Assembly: GCF_900143515.1 (NCBI RefSeq)
Contig: NZ_FSQT01000001.1
Location: 248,001-312,000, forward strand
DNA: 64,000 bases
Direction: 5' to 3'
Source of the DNA: Micromonospora cremea
GTDB lineage: Bacteria > Actinomycetota > Actinomycetes > Mycobacteriales > Micromonosporaceae
Part shown: piece after piece, positions 1 to 9,603 of the stretch
Position numbering within the stretch: the stretch's first letter is position 1
Layout: every line of letters starts with the position of its first letter
Notes under the pieces: generated by a model
Database searches by the model: none
Told to the model about the DNA's origin: nothing
The model's input: the letters and a program-made list of their open reading frames with translations, nothing else
Position numbers and translations under genes: made by a program

Positions 1-116
1 GGACCGGCGACGAGACCATACGGGCGACGGCCCTCAAGCGCACACGCTCCGACGAGCGTCGCGCCGCCGCCGGGACCGATCGCTATGATGCCGGGCGGAC
101 CAGGGGAGGAGACAAC

Positions 117-602
117 ATGGCGCTGACCGTGCGGGTCCGGCCGAACGCCGCGTCCCTGTCGTTCCTACTGCTCGGCGCGGCGCTGATCGTGATCGGGGCA
201 ATGAGCGGCGGCGTGCTGGGCCTGGCGCTGGTCGTGTGGGGCGCGGTCTTCGCGGTGCTGCTCGGTTACCCGGTGGCGGCCAGCACGTTGTTGCGGGTGC
301 CGGCGGTGGTGGTCGGTCCGGACGGGATCCGGCTGCCGCTGATGGGTGTCCGGCTCGAATGGCCCGAGATCGCCGAGGTGCGGCCGGGCGTCAAGATGCG
401 CGGCCGGACACAGACCCCCGTGCTGCTGGTGGTACCCACCGACCCGGTCGCCACGGTCTCGCAGGCGCGCTGGTGGCTGCGCTGGGAGGCCCGCAACGAT
501 TTGGCCTCGCTCGGCGCCCCGGTGGTCATTGACGACCGCTCCCTCGATCACACCCTCACCGAGATCAGGTCCGCGGTCAGCGCCCACGCACCCGCCCGCT
601 GA
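117..602 (+). CDS. Small membrane protein with PH-like domain, function unknown
   Basis: 161 aa. Two closely spaced hydrophobic segments (about residues 13-31 and 33-55) are followed by a soluble domain of about 100 residues. The soluble part has the order seen in actinobacterial membrane proteins with a PH-like fold: a short strand 'VVVGPDGIRLP', then 'LEWPEIAEV', then basic and hydrophobic strands. The start is the ATG preceded by GGGGAGGAG seven bases upstream. The gene stands alone; the following 400 bases hold no gene. The fold is inferred from pattern only and no catalytic motif is visible. Confidence 0.7.
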   Translation: MALTVRVRPNAASLSFLLLGAALIVIGAMSGGVLGLALVVWGAVFAVLLGYPVAASTLLRVPAVVVGPDGIRLPLMGVRLEWPEIAEVRPGVKMRGRTQTPVLLVVPTDPVATVSQARWWLRWEARNDLASLGAPVVIDDRSLDHTLTEIRSAVSAHAPAR

Positions 603-1028
603 GGTGGATCGGGCCGCCGATTCCACCAGTCAGCGGCCCGCAATGCCCGTTCCCGCAGAGGTCAATTCGCCCGTCGGCGCGGGGGCACTTGAGCCAGTTC
701 ACGCTCGCCAACAGGTCGGAGAGCTACACCCGCGAGATGCTGCGTGCGACGTTGCCGCGCAAGCAAACGCACTGACATGCCGCGATCCGCGCGGTCATGC
801 CGAGATGAGTGCACGGACAGGGCTTGGTGAAGAGGCTTGCCCGGAGCGGGCGGTGGACACGGCATCTTCTGGGTCGTGAAGCGCCGAGAACCGCGAAAAC
901 CTAGTGATGGAGCTGGAGGACGCCGCCCGCCGAGCACGGTTCCTGATCCGATACAGCGACGGACGCGGTAGGGCGTCACGGACGCCGCTCGGTTCACGCT
1001 GAACCAGATCCAAGACTCATCGACGGAT
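603..1028. other. Intergenic stretch without a supported gene
   Basis: No reading frame here has a credible start, ribosome site and protein-like composition. The stretch contains one member of the GCACTGA palindromic repeat family (769-812). It ends at the stop codon of the lnt relic on the minus strand. Confidence 0.5.
769..812. repeat. GCACTGA palindromic intergenic repeat, copy 1
   Basis: A 44-base element that begins GCACTGACATGCCGCG and ends CATGCCGAGATGAGTGC; its ends are partly complementary (GCACT against AGTGC). The same layout, 43 bases long, occurs at 60999-61041, and related ends occur at 10558, 54608 and 57498. All copies lie between genes. Confidence 0.55.
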
Positions 1029-1358
1029 TCAGATCACGGCGAGGATGACCAGCGCGGCGGTCATCATCACGCAGCACCACGCGAACCAGTCGCCGAACCG
1101 GCCGTAGGCGGTCTTCACCTCCGGCATGGGGACGACCGCGTCCAGCGAGACGCCTTGGGCGGTATCCGCCTCGGCGATCACCCGACCGTATGCGTCGCTG
1201 ATCGTAGCCAGCCCACCGCGAGCGATGCGAGCCAGCGCGAGCCCGGACTCCACACCTCGTACCACCGCCATCCCGACTGTGCAACCAGCCGTCACTGTCG
1301 AAGTCCCATGCGGGCGCAAGTATCATTCGCGCGCCGCCGTGACGATACGCCCTGGCTA
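1029..1358 (-). pseudogene. lnt: C-terminal relic of apolipoprotein N-acyltransferase (Lnt)
   Basis: Read on the minus strand, one frame gives 'MILAPAWDFDSDGWLHS' and, after a one-base shift near 1272-1275, the next frame gives 'MAVVRGVESGLALAR' through '...FGDWFAW' and a terminal hydrophobic segment. This is the order of the nitrilase domain end plus last membrane helix of Lnt, the enzyme that adds the third acyl chain to lipoproteins. About 110 residues remain of a protein normally over 500; the catalytic Glu, Lys and Cys parts are absent. An IS5-family element directly abuts the 5' side. Dead gene. Confidence 0.75.
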
Positions 1359-2247
1359 AGGGACGTCTCGTAACCCCGATGTCTGTCCGTTGAGGATGAT
1401 CGGTCAGGATGCCTGGGTGCAGGTGATCACCGCAGCCCACCCTGAGTGGATCGTTTCCGTTCACCGGGCTGCAGCCCGCCCAGTTCCGCCGGCTGGTCCG
1501 TCTGGTAGCCGAGCGTGGCGGTGGTGCGATCGCTGATGGCCGGCCGGGCCGGCAGTGGGCCTTGGACCTGCCGGATCGGGTGTTGCTGGTGGCGGCGTAC
1601 TGGCGCACCAACCTGACGATGCGCCAGATCGGGCCGCTGTTCGGGGTGTCGCACTCGGCTGCGCACCGGGTCATTGACGCCCTCGGCCCGCTGCTCGCTC
1701 TGGCGCCGGTGCGCCGGCGCCCGGTCGAGCAGATCGCCATCGTCGACGGCACTCTGATCCCTACCCGTGATCACCGCCTGGCCGCCCGGAGCAAAAACTA
1801 CCGGTACTCGACGAACCTGCAGGTCGCCATTGACGCCTCCACCCGCCTGGTCGTCGCCGTCGGCGATCCGCAGCCCGGCAACCGCAACGACACGATCGTC
1901 TACCGCAGCTCAGGCATCCAGGAGAAGCTGGACGGGCGGCCTGTGATGGCCGACGGCGGCTACCGCGGCAACCCCGAGGTGATCATCCCGTACCGCAAGC
2001 CCGCCGACGGCAGCGACCTGCCGCACTGGAAGCAAGCCCTCAACGTCGAACACCGGACCGTTCGAGCAGGGGTCGAACATGCCTTGGCCAGGATGAAGTG
2101 CTTCAAGATCCTGCGCGACTACCGCCGCGCCGCCCACACATTGGCCGACGCCGCTTCCGGCATCGCCAACCTCCACAACATCATCCTCGCTGGCTGACCA
2201 CCGACCCGGCGCCGGGCAACGCCTTCACACAGTTACGAGACGTCCCT
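1359..2247 (+). mobile_element. IS5-family insertion sequence, copy A (889 bp)
   Basis: Perfect 16-base terminal inverted repeats AGGGACGTCTCGTAAC lie at 1359-1374 and 2232-2247. They are flanked by a duplicated TA (1357-1358 and 2248-2249) inside what was a CTAG target. Copy B at 53130-54017 has the same ends, the same CTAG target and 888 bp. The one-base difference agrees with a single-base insertion that frameshifts this copy's transposase. Size, DDE transposase and TA duplication fit the IS427-like branch of IS5 (family placement from general knowledge). Confidence 0.93.
1390..2197 (+). pseudogene. IS5-family transposase, frameshifted
   Basis: Compared with the intact 268-aa transposase of copy B, this copy reads from a TTG at 1390 ('RMIGQDAWVQVITA...'), then carries one extra base at 1450-1453 that shifts the frame. 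From 1562 an open frame of 211 codons continues with the helix-turn-helix and the DDE domain ('AIVDGTLIP', 'VMADGGYRGNPE', 'GVEHALARMK'). Catalytic residues are all present but not in one frame with the N-terminus. Because copy B is in a single frame, this is a mutation and not programmed frameshifting. Confidence 0.85.
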
Positions 2248-2324
2248 TAGTAGGCCGACGGACAACCGATCGGTAAGTGGCTGCGTCCTTCATTCGAGCG
2301 GTCGGATTGGCTGGTGGAGGTTCG

Positions 2325-2840
2325 ATGGACGAGGTTGCCGAAGACGCGTTCCGGGGGTTTGTCGCAGCGCGTTCGGCGGCGTTGCTGCGCAGCGCGTACC
2401 TGCTGGTCGGCGACCGGGGCAGGGCCGAGGACCTGCTGCAGACGGTGCTCGTCAAGACGTATGTCAAGTGGCCGCGTATCCGAGACCCCGCTGCGGTCGA
2501 GGGGTATGTGCGACGCGCGATGGTCAATACCGCGACGTCGTGGTGGCGGGGCCGGTCGCACCGAGAACGACTGGTCGACACGCTGCCTGAGCGCGGCGAC
2601 GCGGACGAGATGGATGCGCGGCTGGAGCGCGACACGATGTGGCAGCACCTGCGGGCCCTGCCCGTGAAGCAGCGCGCCGTGCTGGTGCTGCGCTACTACG
2701 AGGGCATGGCCGAAGCGGAGATCGCCGAGGTGTTGGACATCTCGCGCGGCACGGTAAAAAGCCACGCATCGCGAGGCCTTGCCGCGCTGCGCCGACAGCT
2801 ACACGAAGAAGACGCGGAGAAGGAGGCGGTGACGCCGTGA
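2325..2840 (+). CDS. SigE-family ECF RNA polymerase sigma factor
   Basis: 171 aa. Region 2 is visible in 'RSAYLLVGDRGRAEDLLQTVLVKTYVKWPRI' (given in part as the conserved AEDLLQ...YVKWPRI core), and region 4 with its helix-turn-helix in 'LPVKQRAVLVLRYYEG' and 'EIAEVLDISRGTVKSHASRG'. This is the SigE-like group common in actinomycetes. The ATG at 2325 follows GGTGGAGG; upstream in-frame codons are not protein-like. Its stop overlaps the GTG start of the next gene (GTGA), so the two are co-translated. The IS element ends only 78 bases upstream and may have displaced the original promoter. Confidence 0.9.
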   Translation: MDEVAEDAFRGFVAARSAALLRSAYLLVGDRGRAEDLLQTVLVKTYVKWPRIRDPAAVEGYVRRAMVNTATSWWRGRSHRERLVDTLPERGDADEMDARLERDTMWQHLRALPVKQRAVLVLRYYEGMAEAEIAEVLDISRGTVKSHASRGLAALRRQLHEEDAEKEAVTP

Positions 2841-4036
2841 ATGACCGGCTGGATGATCGGCTTGGCCGCACGCTGGAGCGTCGGGCCGGCCTGATCGTGG
2901 ACGGACCGCGGTTCTCCGCGGAGGAGATTGTGCAGGCCGGGCGGGCAGCGGCTCGGCGGCGGACCTCGCAGATGTGGATATCGGCCGCGGCGGTGGTTGG
3001 CGTCACCGTGCTGGCAAGCGTGGCCGCGCCCACCGTGGTCGACTCGGTGCCACAGCCGGCCCACCCGGCGCCGGTCGCGTCCAGGCCCACCACGCCGCCG
3101 CGCGGCCTGCCCACACGCTGCCCGGTCGAACGGCTGGCGGTGCCGGCACGCAGCATCATGGACATGGTGATCGGGATGGACCCGACCGGGCGCTACATCG
3201 TGGGTCGGACCAACCCAGGTGGCAAAAGCCCAATACTCGACATGCTGATCTGGGACAACGGCCTGCTCCATGTGGTTCACGTGCCCGGGGACCAGCAACT
3301 ACCCACCGACATCAACACCAGCGGCGTGGCGGTTGGCGTCAGCGGTACCACGGGTGAACAGGCCTGGATGTACCGCGACGGCGCGGCGACGTATCTGCCG
3401 GGCCAGCGCCCTACCAGGGCCAACGCCATCAATGATGGCGGTGTGGTGGTCGGTTCGGCCGGCCGTGGACAGCCCGTGGTGTGGCGATCACCGTCGACCG
3501 AGCCGACCGTGCTGCCGATGCCGAGCGGCGCCTGGGAGGGTGAGGCGAGGGACATCGCCGCCGACGGCACGATCGTCGGCACGCTCAACCGCCAGGGCGC
3601 CAGCATGCCGCAGGCGTATGCCTGGTTGCCCAACGGCACGCTCAGAAAACTACGGCTACCGGTCATTGACGGCGCGAAGGCCACCACGTCGCGCGCCATG
3701 TCCATCTCGGACGGCTGGGTCGCAGGTACCGCGAGGGGCCCGCACGGCGATGTCCCGACGCGGTGGAACCTGCGCACCGGGGAGGTCCAGACCTTCCCAG
3801 AGATGAGCATCGGCGGCCGGAGCGTCAGCGCCGACGGCTGGCTCGTTGGGAACAACCGGGAAGGGCGGGCGGTGCTCGCCAGCCACCCGGGCACGCTGAC
3901 ACTGCCGGACCTGAACAACCACAACAGCAGCCTGGCCAACTACGCCGTGGCGATCAGCCGGAACGGTCACCTCATCGCGGGCGACGGATCGCCCGCCGGC
4001 GACCTACCCGTCCCGGTGATCTGGCGCTGCGGGTGA
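2837..4036 (+). CDS. Membrane-anchored HAF-repeat-like protein, partner of the sigma factor
   Basis: 399 aa from the GTG at 2837, which overlaps the sigma factor stop by four bases. A cytoplasmic segment of about 50 residues is followed by one membrane helix (about 52-73), a Pro-rich linker and a large extracytoplasmic domain. That domain is built of repeats in which 'A..I...G..VG' recurs ('ANAINDGGVVVGSA', 'ARDIAADGTIVGTL', 'SMSISDGWVAGTA', 'SVSADGWLVGNN', 'AVAISRNGHLIAGD'), like the extracellular HAF repeats of beta-propeller-type proteins. Position and topology suggest it may hold or sense for the sigma factor, but no anti-sigma zinc motif is visible; that role is inference. Confidence 0.75.
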   Translation: MNDRLDDRLGRTLERRAGLIVDGPRFSAEEIVQAGRAAARRRTSQMWISAAAVVGVTVLASVAAPTVVDSVPQPAHPAPVASRPTTPPRGLPTRCPVERLAVPARSIMDMVIGMDPTGRYIVGRTNPGGKSPILDMLIWDNGLLHVVHVPGDQQLPTDINTSGVAVGVSGTTGEQAWMYRDGAATYLPGQRPTRANAINDGGVVVGSAGRGQPVVWRSPSTEPTVLPMPSGAWEGEARDIAADGTIVGTLNRQGASMPQAYAWLPNGTLRKLRLPVIDGAKATTSRAMSISDGWVAGTARGPHGDVPTRWNLRTGEVQTFPEMSIGGRSVSADGWLVGNNREGRAVLASHPGTLTLPDLNNHNSSLANYAVAISRNGHLIAGDGSPAGDLPVPVIWRCG

Positions 4037-4196
4037 CAGCCCGCACACCCCACCCGCGGCAACGCACTCATCGAGCCGCTGATGGGGCCTTGGTGAATCC
4101 GCGTGCGGGACACGTCCGACTTTGCCGAGATGAGTGTGTCGGCTCGTCCAGTTAGGGTGTCACGCTCGAATCATTCGCCTGGGTGCCGTTGTGTGT
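4037..4196. other. Short intergenic segment before the G tract
   Basis: No gene is visible. The bases 'GCCGAGATGAGTG' near 4124-4136 match the right end of the GCACTGA repeat family without the left end, so this looks like a partial copy. Confidence 0.35.
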
Positions 4197-4240
<44 letters not shown>

Positions 4241-4897
4241 TTAGGCGATCCGGTAGCCGATTCCTGGCGTCGTCGCGATGACTGGTGGACCGCCGAGTTT
4301 GCGCCGCAGCCGGCCCACCGTCACTGTAACGGTGTTGGTGAACGGGTCGGCGTTCTCGTCCCAGACCTGTTCGAGCAGGGTCTCGGTGCTCAGGAAGCCC
4401 GGGCTTGCCCGCAGCAGCGCCTCCAGCACGGCGAACTCCTTCACCGAGAGGTTGAGTTGCCGTCCGTCGCGAACGGCGGTCCGGCGTATCGGGTCTAGCT
4501 CGATCCCGGCTGCGTGCAGCGTCCGGGGCCGGGCGTCTGGCTTGCGGCGGGCCAGCGCGTGGATGCGCAGGATCAGCTCCGGGAAGTGGAAGGGTTTGGC
4601 GAGATAGTCGTCCGCGCCCAGGGTCAGCCCGCTGACCCGGTCGCCGGGCGCGCTCGCCGCGGTCAGCATCAGCACCATCGGTCGGTCTGCCCGCTCGGTG
4701 ATCATCTGGCACAGCGTGTCGCCGTGGAGGCCGGGCAGGTCCCGGTCCAGGACCACCACGTCGTGCGCGGTGAGGTCGAGCTTGGCGGCGGCGGTCAGCC
4801 CGTCGTGGGCGAGGTCGACGGCCATTCCCTGGTCGCGCAGCCCTTCCGCGACGACCTCGGCGAGTGCGTGATCGTCTTCGACGACGAGAATCCTCAT
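4241..4897 (-). CDS. OmpR/PhoB-family response regulator
   Basis: 218 aa. The receiver domain (1-115) has the acidic pair E7-D8-D9, the phospho-acceptor D51 in 'VVLDRDLPG', T79 and K101 ('LAKPF'). A PhoB-type winged helix (about 125-216) follows, with 'LNLSVKEFAVLEALL' and the recognition part 'TVTVTVGRLRRKLG'. It lies 50 bases downstream of the histidine kinase on the same strand, so the two form an operon. The divergent permease at 6180 is the likely target by analogy with peptide-sensing kinase/ABC systems (inference). The gene ends at the 43-base homopolymer. Confidence 0.93.
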   Translation of the reverse strand: MRILVVEDDHALAEVVAEGLRDQGMAVDLAHDGLTAAAKLDLTAHDVVVLDRDLPGLHGDTLCQMITERADRPMVLMLTAASAPGDRVSGLTLGADDYLAKPFHFPELILRIHALARRKPDARPRTLHAAGIELDPIRRTAVRDGRQLNLSVKEFAVLEALLRASPGFLSTETLLEQVWDENADPFTNTVTVTVGRLRRKLGGPPVIATTPGIGYRIA

Positions 4898-4947
4898 GCC
4901 GACCTACCTTCCAACCAGGAAGACCGCGGCATGCCGCGCTCTGCACG

Positions 4948-6093
4948 TCATGCCGCCGGTACCTTCGCGACCGGAAACGTGATCGTTACGCGCAGGCCGC
5001 CCTCCGGCCGGGCGAGCAGGATGAGCCGGCCGCTGTGGGCGGCGGCAACGCCGGCCACAATGGACAGGCCTAGTCCCGAGGAGCCGGTGCGCTCGTCGCC
5101 GAGCCGCTCGAAGGGCTGCGTCAGCCGGTCGACCTCCCGCTGGTCGAGGACGCGCCCGCCGGTTTCGACGACGAGCACCGTCTCCTCCTCGCTCGCGGAC
5201 CCGGTGATTCCGATCCATCCGCCGTTCTCGTTGTGCGTTACGGCGTTGTCGACGACGTTCTCCACTAACCGCGCCAGCAGCGCCGGGCTGCCCTGGGTCG
5301 CCGTTCCCGGCGGCACGTCCACCGTTACGCTCAGCCGCTTCGTCTCCACGTCGGCGTACCTGTCGCACAGTGCCGCGCCGATGAGGTCGCCGAGGTCGAC
5401 CGGGGCGGCGTCGGCCAGCGCGCCGTGCTGTGCCCGGGCCAGCACGAGGAACCCGTCGAGCAGGTGATCGACCCGGTCCAGTTGCGTACGCAGGCGGTCC
5501 GCGAGCGCCACCGTCGAGGCGGCCGGGTCGGGCTTGGCGACCGCGACGTCCAGCGACGCCCGCATGGTCGTCAGCGGCGTACGCAGCTCATGGGAGGCGT
5601 TGGCGACGAAGCGGCGCTGTGCGGCGAACGACACTTCGAGCCGTTCGAGCAGTTCGTCGATGGTGTCGGCGAGGTCTTTCACCTCGTCGGCCGGGCCGAT
5701 GACGGCAAGCCGCCGGTCCAGGCTGTCGGCGGAGATGCGCCGCGTGGCGCTGGTGATGATCCGCAGCGGCCGCAGGACGCGCCTAGCCAGCGCCCGGCCG
5801 AGCAGCAGTGACACGACGGCCATCACGATCAGCGCCACCAGCGAACCGGCGAGCAGCTGACTGGCCTGCTGCGCGTGCACCTCGGCCAGCTGGTCCTCCA
5901 GCTCCCGGATGCGCTGCTGCGCCACAGCGAAGCTGCCGTGGGCGGGGGGATTCCCGGCGGGGGCGACGCTGCTCAGGCTGCCGTCAGAGAGCAGAAAGGT
6001 CAGGCCGAGCAGCCCGACACCCGACAGGAGGAACACAACGGCGTACAGGATCGTGAACCTTACCCCCACGGTCCCGTTGCGCAGCCTGATCAT
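4948..6093 (-). CDS. Membrane sensor histidine kinase
   Basis: 381 aa from the ATG at 6093 (GGAGG six bases upstream). TM1 is about 13-35, an extracytoplasmic loop of about 45 residues is rich in Gln/Glu and helical, and TM2 is about 80-99. HAMP (about 100-153) follows, then the dimerisation helix with the phospho-acceptor H168 in 'NASHELRTPL', the N box 'ENVVDNAVTHN' and the G box 'SGLGLSIV'. It phosphorylates the regulator encoded downstream. The short loop suggests sensing within or near the membrane. The start is divergent from the permease gene, with 86 bases between them for both promoters. Confidence 0.92.
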   Translation of the reverse strand: MIRLRNGTVGVRFTILYAVVFLLSGVGLLGLTFLLSDGSLSSVAPAGNPPAHGSFAVAQQRIRELEDQLAEVHAQQASQLLAGSLVALIVMAVVSLLLGRALARRVLRPLRIITSATRRISADSLDRRLAVIGPADEVKDLADTIDELLERLEVSFAAQRRFVANASHELRTPLTTMRASLDVAVAKPDPAASTVALADRLRTQLDRVDHLLDGFLVLARAQHGALADAAPVDLGDLIGAALCDRYADVETKRLSVTVDVPPGTATQGSPALLARLVENVVDNAVTHNENGGWIGITGSASEEETVLVVETGGRVLDQREVDRLTQPFERLGDERTGSSGLGLSIVAGVAAAHSGRLILLARPEGGLRVTITFPVAKVPAA

Positions 6094-6179
6094 GCCTCCA
6101 GCATGCCTTGGAAGACCTAACAACAGCATGACAGAGCCGGTTCGGGCCGTGTTACGCGCCGATCCGTAAAACGGACGGC

Positions 6180-7667
6180 ATGTCGACCACTGAACTCCTC
6201 CGGCGGGAATGGACCGCATTCCGCCGCCCGGGCCGCCTGATCGCCCTGGCCGCCGCGGCCCTCACCGTCATCGCGCTGGGCCTGCTGTTCACCTCCGGCA
6301 CCCGTGCGTCCTGCGACGGGCCCTGCCCGGCCGCTCCCGTCGCCGGCGACGGCTCCATCGTCAGCGACCGGTTCTGGTTCCTGCATCGCGACCTGGGCCG
6401 CGAGGGGAGCATCACGGTACGGATGACCTTGATGACCGGGACGATCACCTATCCCCCGCCGAACCACGACCAGATCGTGTCCGGGCTGGTGCCGTGGGCG
6501 AAGGCCGGGATCATCGTCAAGGACGGCGTGCGGCAGGGCTCGCACTACGCGGCGCTCATGATGACCGGCAGCCACGGCGTGCGCTTCCAGTACGACTACA
6601 AGCACGACGTCGCCGGAGGTTCAGGCGGCGTCTCGGAGCAGTCCCCGCGCTGGCTGCGCCTGACCCGCTCGGGCGACACCATCACTGGTTCCGAGTCGGC
6701 CGACGGCGAGCAGTGGCACACCGTCGGAACGGCGAAGCTCGACGGGCTGCCGGACAACGTGCAGGTCGGCCTCTTCGCCACGTCCCCTGGCGACCTCACG
6801 CTCCGGGAAATCGGCCTCGGCGGCGCTATCGAGGAGGTCCGGTTCACCCAGGCCGTCGGCGTCTTCGACAACGTCGCCGTCGAGGGCGGCGCCACCGGCG
6901 CGTGGGCCAGCGACTCGATCGGCCAGATGAACCACACCGACTGGGAGAAGTACCACAACGCTTCCGGAGCCGTGGAAAAGGACGACGTCATCACGGTCAG
7001 CGGCACCGGCGACATTGGGCCGTTCAGCGACGAGGGCGCGCGGAGCGTCGAGAACACCTTGCTCGGCCTGACGGTCGCGCTGATCATCGTGCTCATCGCC
7101 GCGGCCCGCTACGGCGCCCGCACGGCTCGCGAGACGGCCTCCCGGCGGGTGATCGCCACCCGGGCGGCCGTCGTCGGGGCGGCCACCTTCGTCACCGGTC
7201 TGGTCGCCGTCGGCGTCGTCCTCCCGACGAGCATGGCGATCCTGAAGGGCAACGGCATCCCGGTGCAGCCTGTGCCGGTGCTGACCGGCGCTCGGGTGAT
7301 CGTCGGCGTCGCGGCGGTGCTCGCCCTCTGCGCCGTCCTCGCGTACGGGCTCGGCGTGTGGCTGCGCCGTGTCTGGGCAGCAATCCTCATCGGACTGTCG
7401 CTGGCAGCCCTGCCCTACGCCGTCGCGGCGTTCCCGCTACTGCCCGACACACTCTCCGAGTGGCTGCTGCGGCTCACCCCGGCCGCAGGCTTCGCCGTCA
7501 AGCAGACGATGGTGGAGTATCCGCAGGTGACCGCGCATTATGCGCCGTCGGCCGGGTACTTCCCGCTCCCCGGGTGGGCCGGGCTCGCCGTGCTCTGCGC
7601 GTACACCGTGATCGTGATGCGGATGGCCGTCGGCCGCAAGCAGGCTGCGCACACCGACTGGCGATAG
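6180..7667 (+). CDS. ABC-2-like permease with inserted extracytoplasmic lectin-like domain
   Basis: 495 aa. TM1 (about 20-40) is followed by a large outer-face domain (about 45-285) with beta-sandwich character resembling DUF1349/laminin-G-type modules ('WAKAGIIVKDGV', 'WLRLTRSGDTITGSESADGEQWHTVG', cited in part). At least five more membrane segments (about 295-310, 335-355, 375-395, 400-430, 465-480) complete an ABC-2-type topology. No ATPase gene adjoins it, which is unusual for this family; a partner must be encoded elsewhere or the set is incomplete. It diverges from a sensor kinase/regulator pair, which suggests regulated expression. Substrate unknown. Confidence 0.72.
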   Translation: MSTTELLRREWTAFRRPGRLIALAAAALTVIALGLLFTSGTRASCDGPCPAAPVAGDGSIVSDRFWFLHRDLGREGSITVRMTLMTGTITYPPPNHDQIVSGLVPWAKAGIIVKDGVRQGSHYAALMMTGSHGVRFQYDYKHDVAGGSGGVSEQSPRWLRLTRSGDTITGSESADGEQWHTVGTAKLDGLPDNVQVGLFATSPGDLTLREIGLGGAIEEVRFTQAVGVFDNVAVEGGATGAWASDSIGQMNHTDWEKYHNASGAVEKDDVITVSGTGDIGPFSDEGARSVENTLLGLTVALIIVLIAAARYGARTARETASRRVIATRAAVVGAATFVTGLVAVGVVLPTSMAILKGNGIPVQPVPVLTGARVIVGVAAVLALCAVLAYGLGVWLRRVWAAILIGLSLAALPYAVAAFPLLPDTLSEWLLRLTPAAGFAVKQTMVEYPQVTAHYAPSAGYFPLPGWAGLAVLCAYTVIVMRMAVGRKQAAHTDWR

Positions 7668-7675
7668 TGGACGGC

Positions 7676-7694
7676 GCGGGGGCACGGCCCCCGC
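7676..7694 (+). terminator. Hairpin terminator after the permease gene
   Basis: GCGGGGGC, loop ACG, GCCCCCGC: a perfect 8-bp stem nine bases after the permease stop. No T tract follows, as is usual for high-GC actinomycetes. Confidence 0.7.
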
Positions 7695-8049
7695 ATCGTC
7701 TCAGACTACGAGGAGGACGACGCCGTCGGCGTCGGCGAGGTGCTCCGTGAGCGGGAAGCAGCCCGCCGCCAGCGGCTGGTCCCTGCGCGACTACATGAGT
7801 GGCCGGTAGGACTTGCCAAGATCAGGCACACTGTCATCAGCGTAAGTCGTTTTGGTCAAGCTTCTGGTCGGTGCCTCGGCCGTCGTCTGTCCCTGCATAG
7901 CGGTGATGGGGTTGGTCCCCGGCAGCGTGTAATCGGGTTGATGAGACGACGGGCCGGGGCTGCCCATGATGACAGGCGAGGTCACAGTGCGTGTCTCAAT
8001 GCCGCGTAGGGCTCGCCCCGGCCGTCAGCTTGAACGCCGCGACGAAGAA
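7695..8049. other. Stretch downstream of the IS110-type transposase
   Basis: No gene with a credible start. The part nearest 8049 is probably the 3' non-coding end of the IS110-type element, whose boundaries cannot be seen because this family lacks clear terminal repeats. Confidence 0.4.
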
Positions 8050-9403
8050 TCAGGCGGCTAGAGCCACCTGCCTGCGGTGGTGGCTGCCGTAGGTGGCGAT
8101 GTCGGCGTTCCACGCTCGTCCGGTGGTGATGACGGCGTGCAACTGGCGCAGGATCGCCGCGGCGATGACGGTCTGGGCTTGGGTCGCCGTGAGCTTGTTG
8201 GTCTCCCGGGTGGTCAAATGCTGGTAGCGGGCGGCATAGACGGCATTGCTGCGCTGGGCGCCCCAGACTGCCCGCCAGGCGGCCAGACGCAGCGCGGGTC
8301 GGCCCTGGCCGGTGAGTTTGGTGCGGCCGACGAACGTGCCGGACAGTTTCTCCCGCGGTGCGAGGCCGGCGTGCTTGACCAGGGCGCGGGCGGTGGCGAA
8401 CCGGTTCGGGTCACCCGTCTCGGCGAGGATCGCCGCGGCGCCGACGGCCGATAGGCCGGGGAGGGAGGTGGCCAGATCGGTCAGCTTGAGCTCGTCGAGG
8501 ACGCGGGTCATCCGGGTCTCGGTGTCGGTGAGCTTGTCGGTGGCGGTGTGCCAGTCCTGCAGCAGGAACGCGACCCGCTCCAGTGCACCGGGCCGGTGGG
8601 CGATCACCCCGGTGGGGTCGGCCAAGGCGGTGAACAGGTGCCGCAGGATGCGCAGCGAGGGTTTGCACCCGCCGCGGCGGGTGATCTCACGGCGCACGGC
8701 CTGCTCGAACCGGGCCGCACCGAGGCGTCGGGTGCGGGCGAGGTCGCCGCCGTCACGCTGGCAGATCACCGTCATCGCTGCAGCCCAGGTGCGCCGACCG
8801 AAACGGCTGCTTGGCGGTATCGAGCGCGGCGGGCCAGACACACTCGAGCAGGGCGCGAATCTGCTGGACCTGGCTGACCATCTCGATGATGAGCTGTTCG
8901 CGGCGGGCGCCCAGATGCCGCAGCCGGCCCCAGGTCTCATCGATCGGCTCCGGCACGTAGCAGCGCAGCTGCGCGGTCAGCCGAGCGATGAGCACAGCGT
9001 CCTTCTCATCGGTTTTGTCCGAGGTCAGGTCCTCGCTGCGCCGCGCCCACGAGGTCAGCATCGGCTGCACGCACACGAACGGCATCGCCCGGTCCGCAGC
9101 GAGCTGGCCGAGGACCCGCCAGCGGTGCCCGGTCGGCTCGCACGCCACCGTCACCCCCGCCCAGCCTTTCGCCGCGGCCCGCTCGGCGGCCCAGTCCAAC
9201 ACTGCCCCGAGATTCCAGGCGCGGCAGCGGAATGTCTTACGGGCCAACACTTTCGAGTCGTGATCGGTGACTACGACCATCTGCTTCGCGTCGGCCAAGT
9301 CGATCCCCACGATCGCGTTGGTCACCGGCACCAACGCCCGCAGCCGAGCAAGCCGCGCGTTGCGGTTGCGATCACCCCGGGACACACCGCTACCGTTACC
9401 CAT
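8050..9403 (-). pseudogene. IS110-family transposase, frameshifted
   Basis: The N-terminal DEDD RuvC-like domain starts at ATG 9403 (GGAGGAGG site) with 'IVGIDLADAKQMVVV' and 'ACEPTGHRW', 'SDKTDEKDAVLIARL'. Near 8793 the frame is lost by one base ('...AKQPFRS' then '...TWAAAMTVICQ' in the next frame). The second frame continues through the Transposase_20 part ('LATSLPGLSAVGAAAILAETGD', cited in part as LPGLSAVGAAAILAE) to the stop at 8050. About 450 codons in total match the usual 400-450 aa. Intact except for the frameshift; transposition in cis is unlikely. Confidence 0.88.
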
Positions 9404-9603
9404 GAACGTCCTCCTCCTGCGATGGGACACCAAGCCCGACAAGCGCATCAGGGGGACGTTCCTACGTCCTGCATCGACACGCAGAACGTCTTTCTATGCC
9501 GCGGAGCGAGCGTCACGTTGCGCGATGGCCGTGCGGTGCGCTCGACGTGCGCGGACATGCCGAAGAGCGGATGTCGGTGGAAAGCGGTGGGGCCGGATGA
9601 CGG

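Noticed and set aside
1390..2197. Programmed frameshift in the copy A transposase
   Set aside because: Copy B encodes the same protein in one frame and copy A is exactly one base longer, so a mutation explains it.
4514..5467. 317-codon plus-strand frame over the two-component genes
   Set aside because: Antisense to well-supported kinase and regulator genes with all motifs present.
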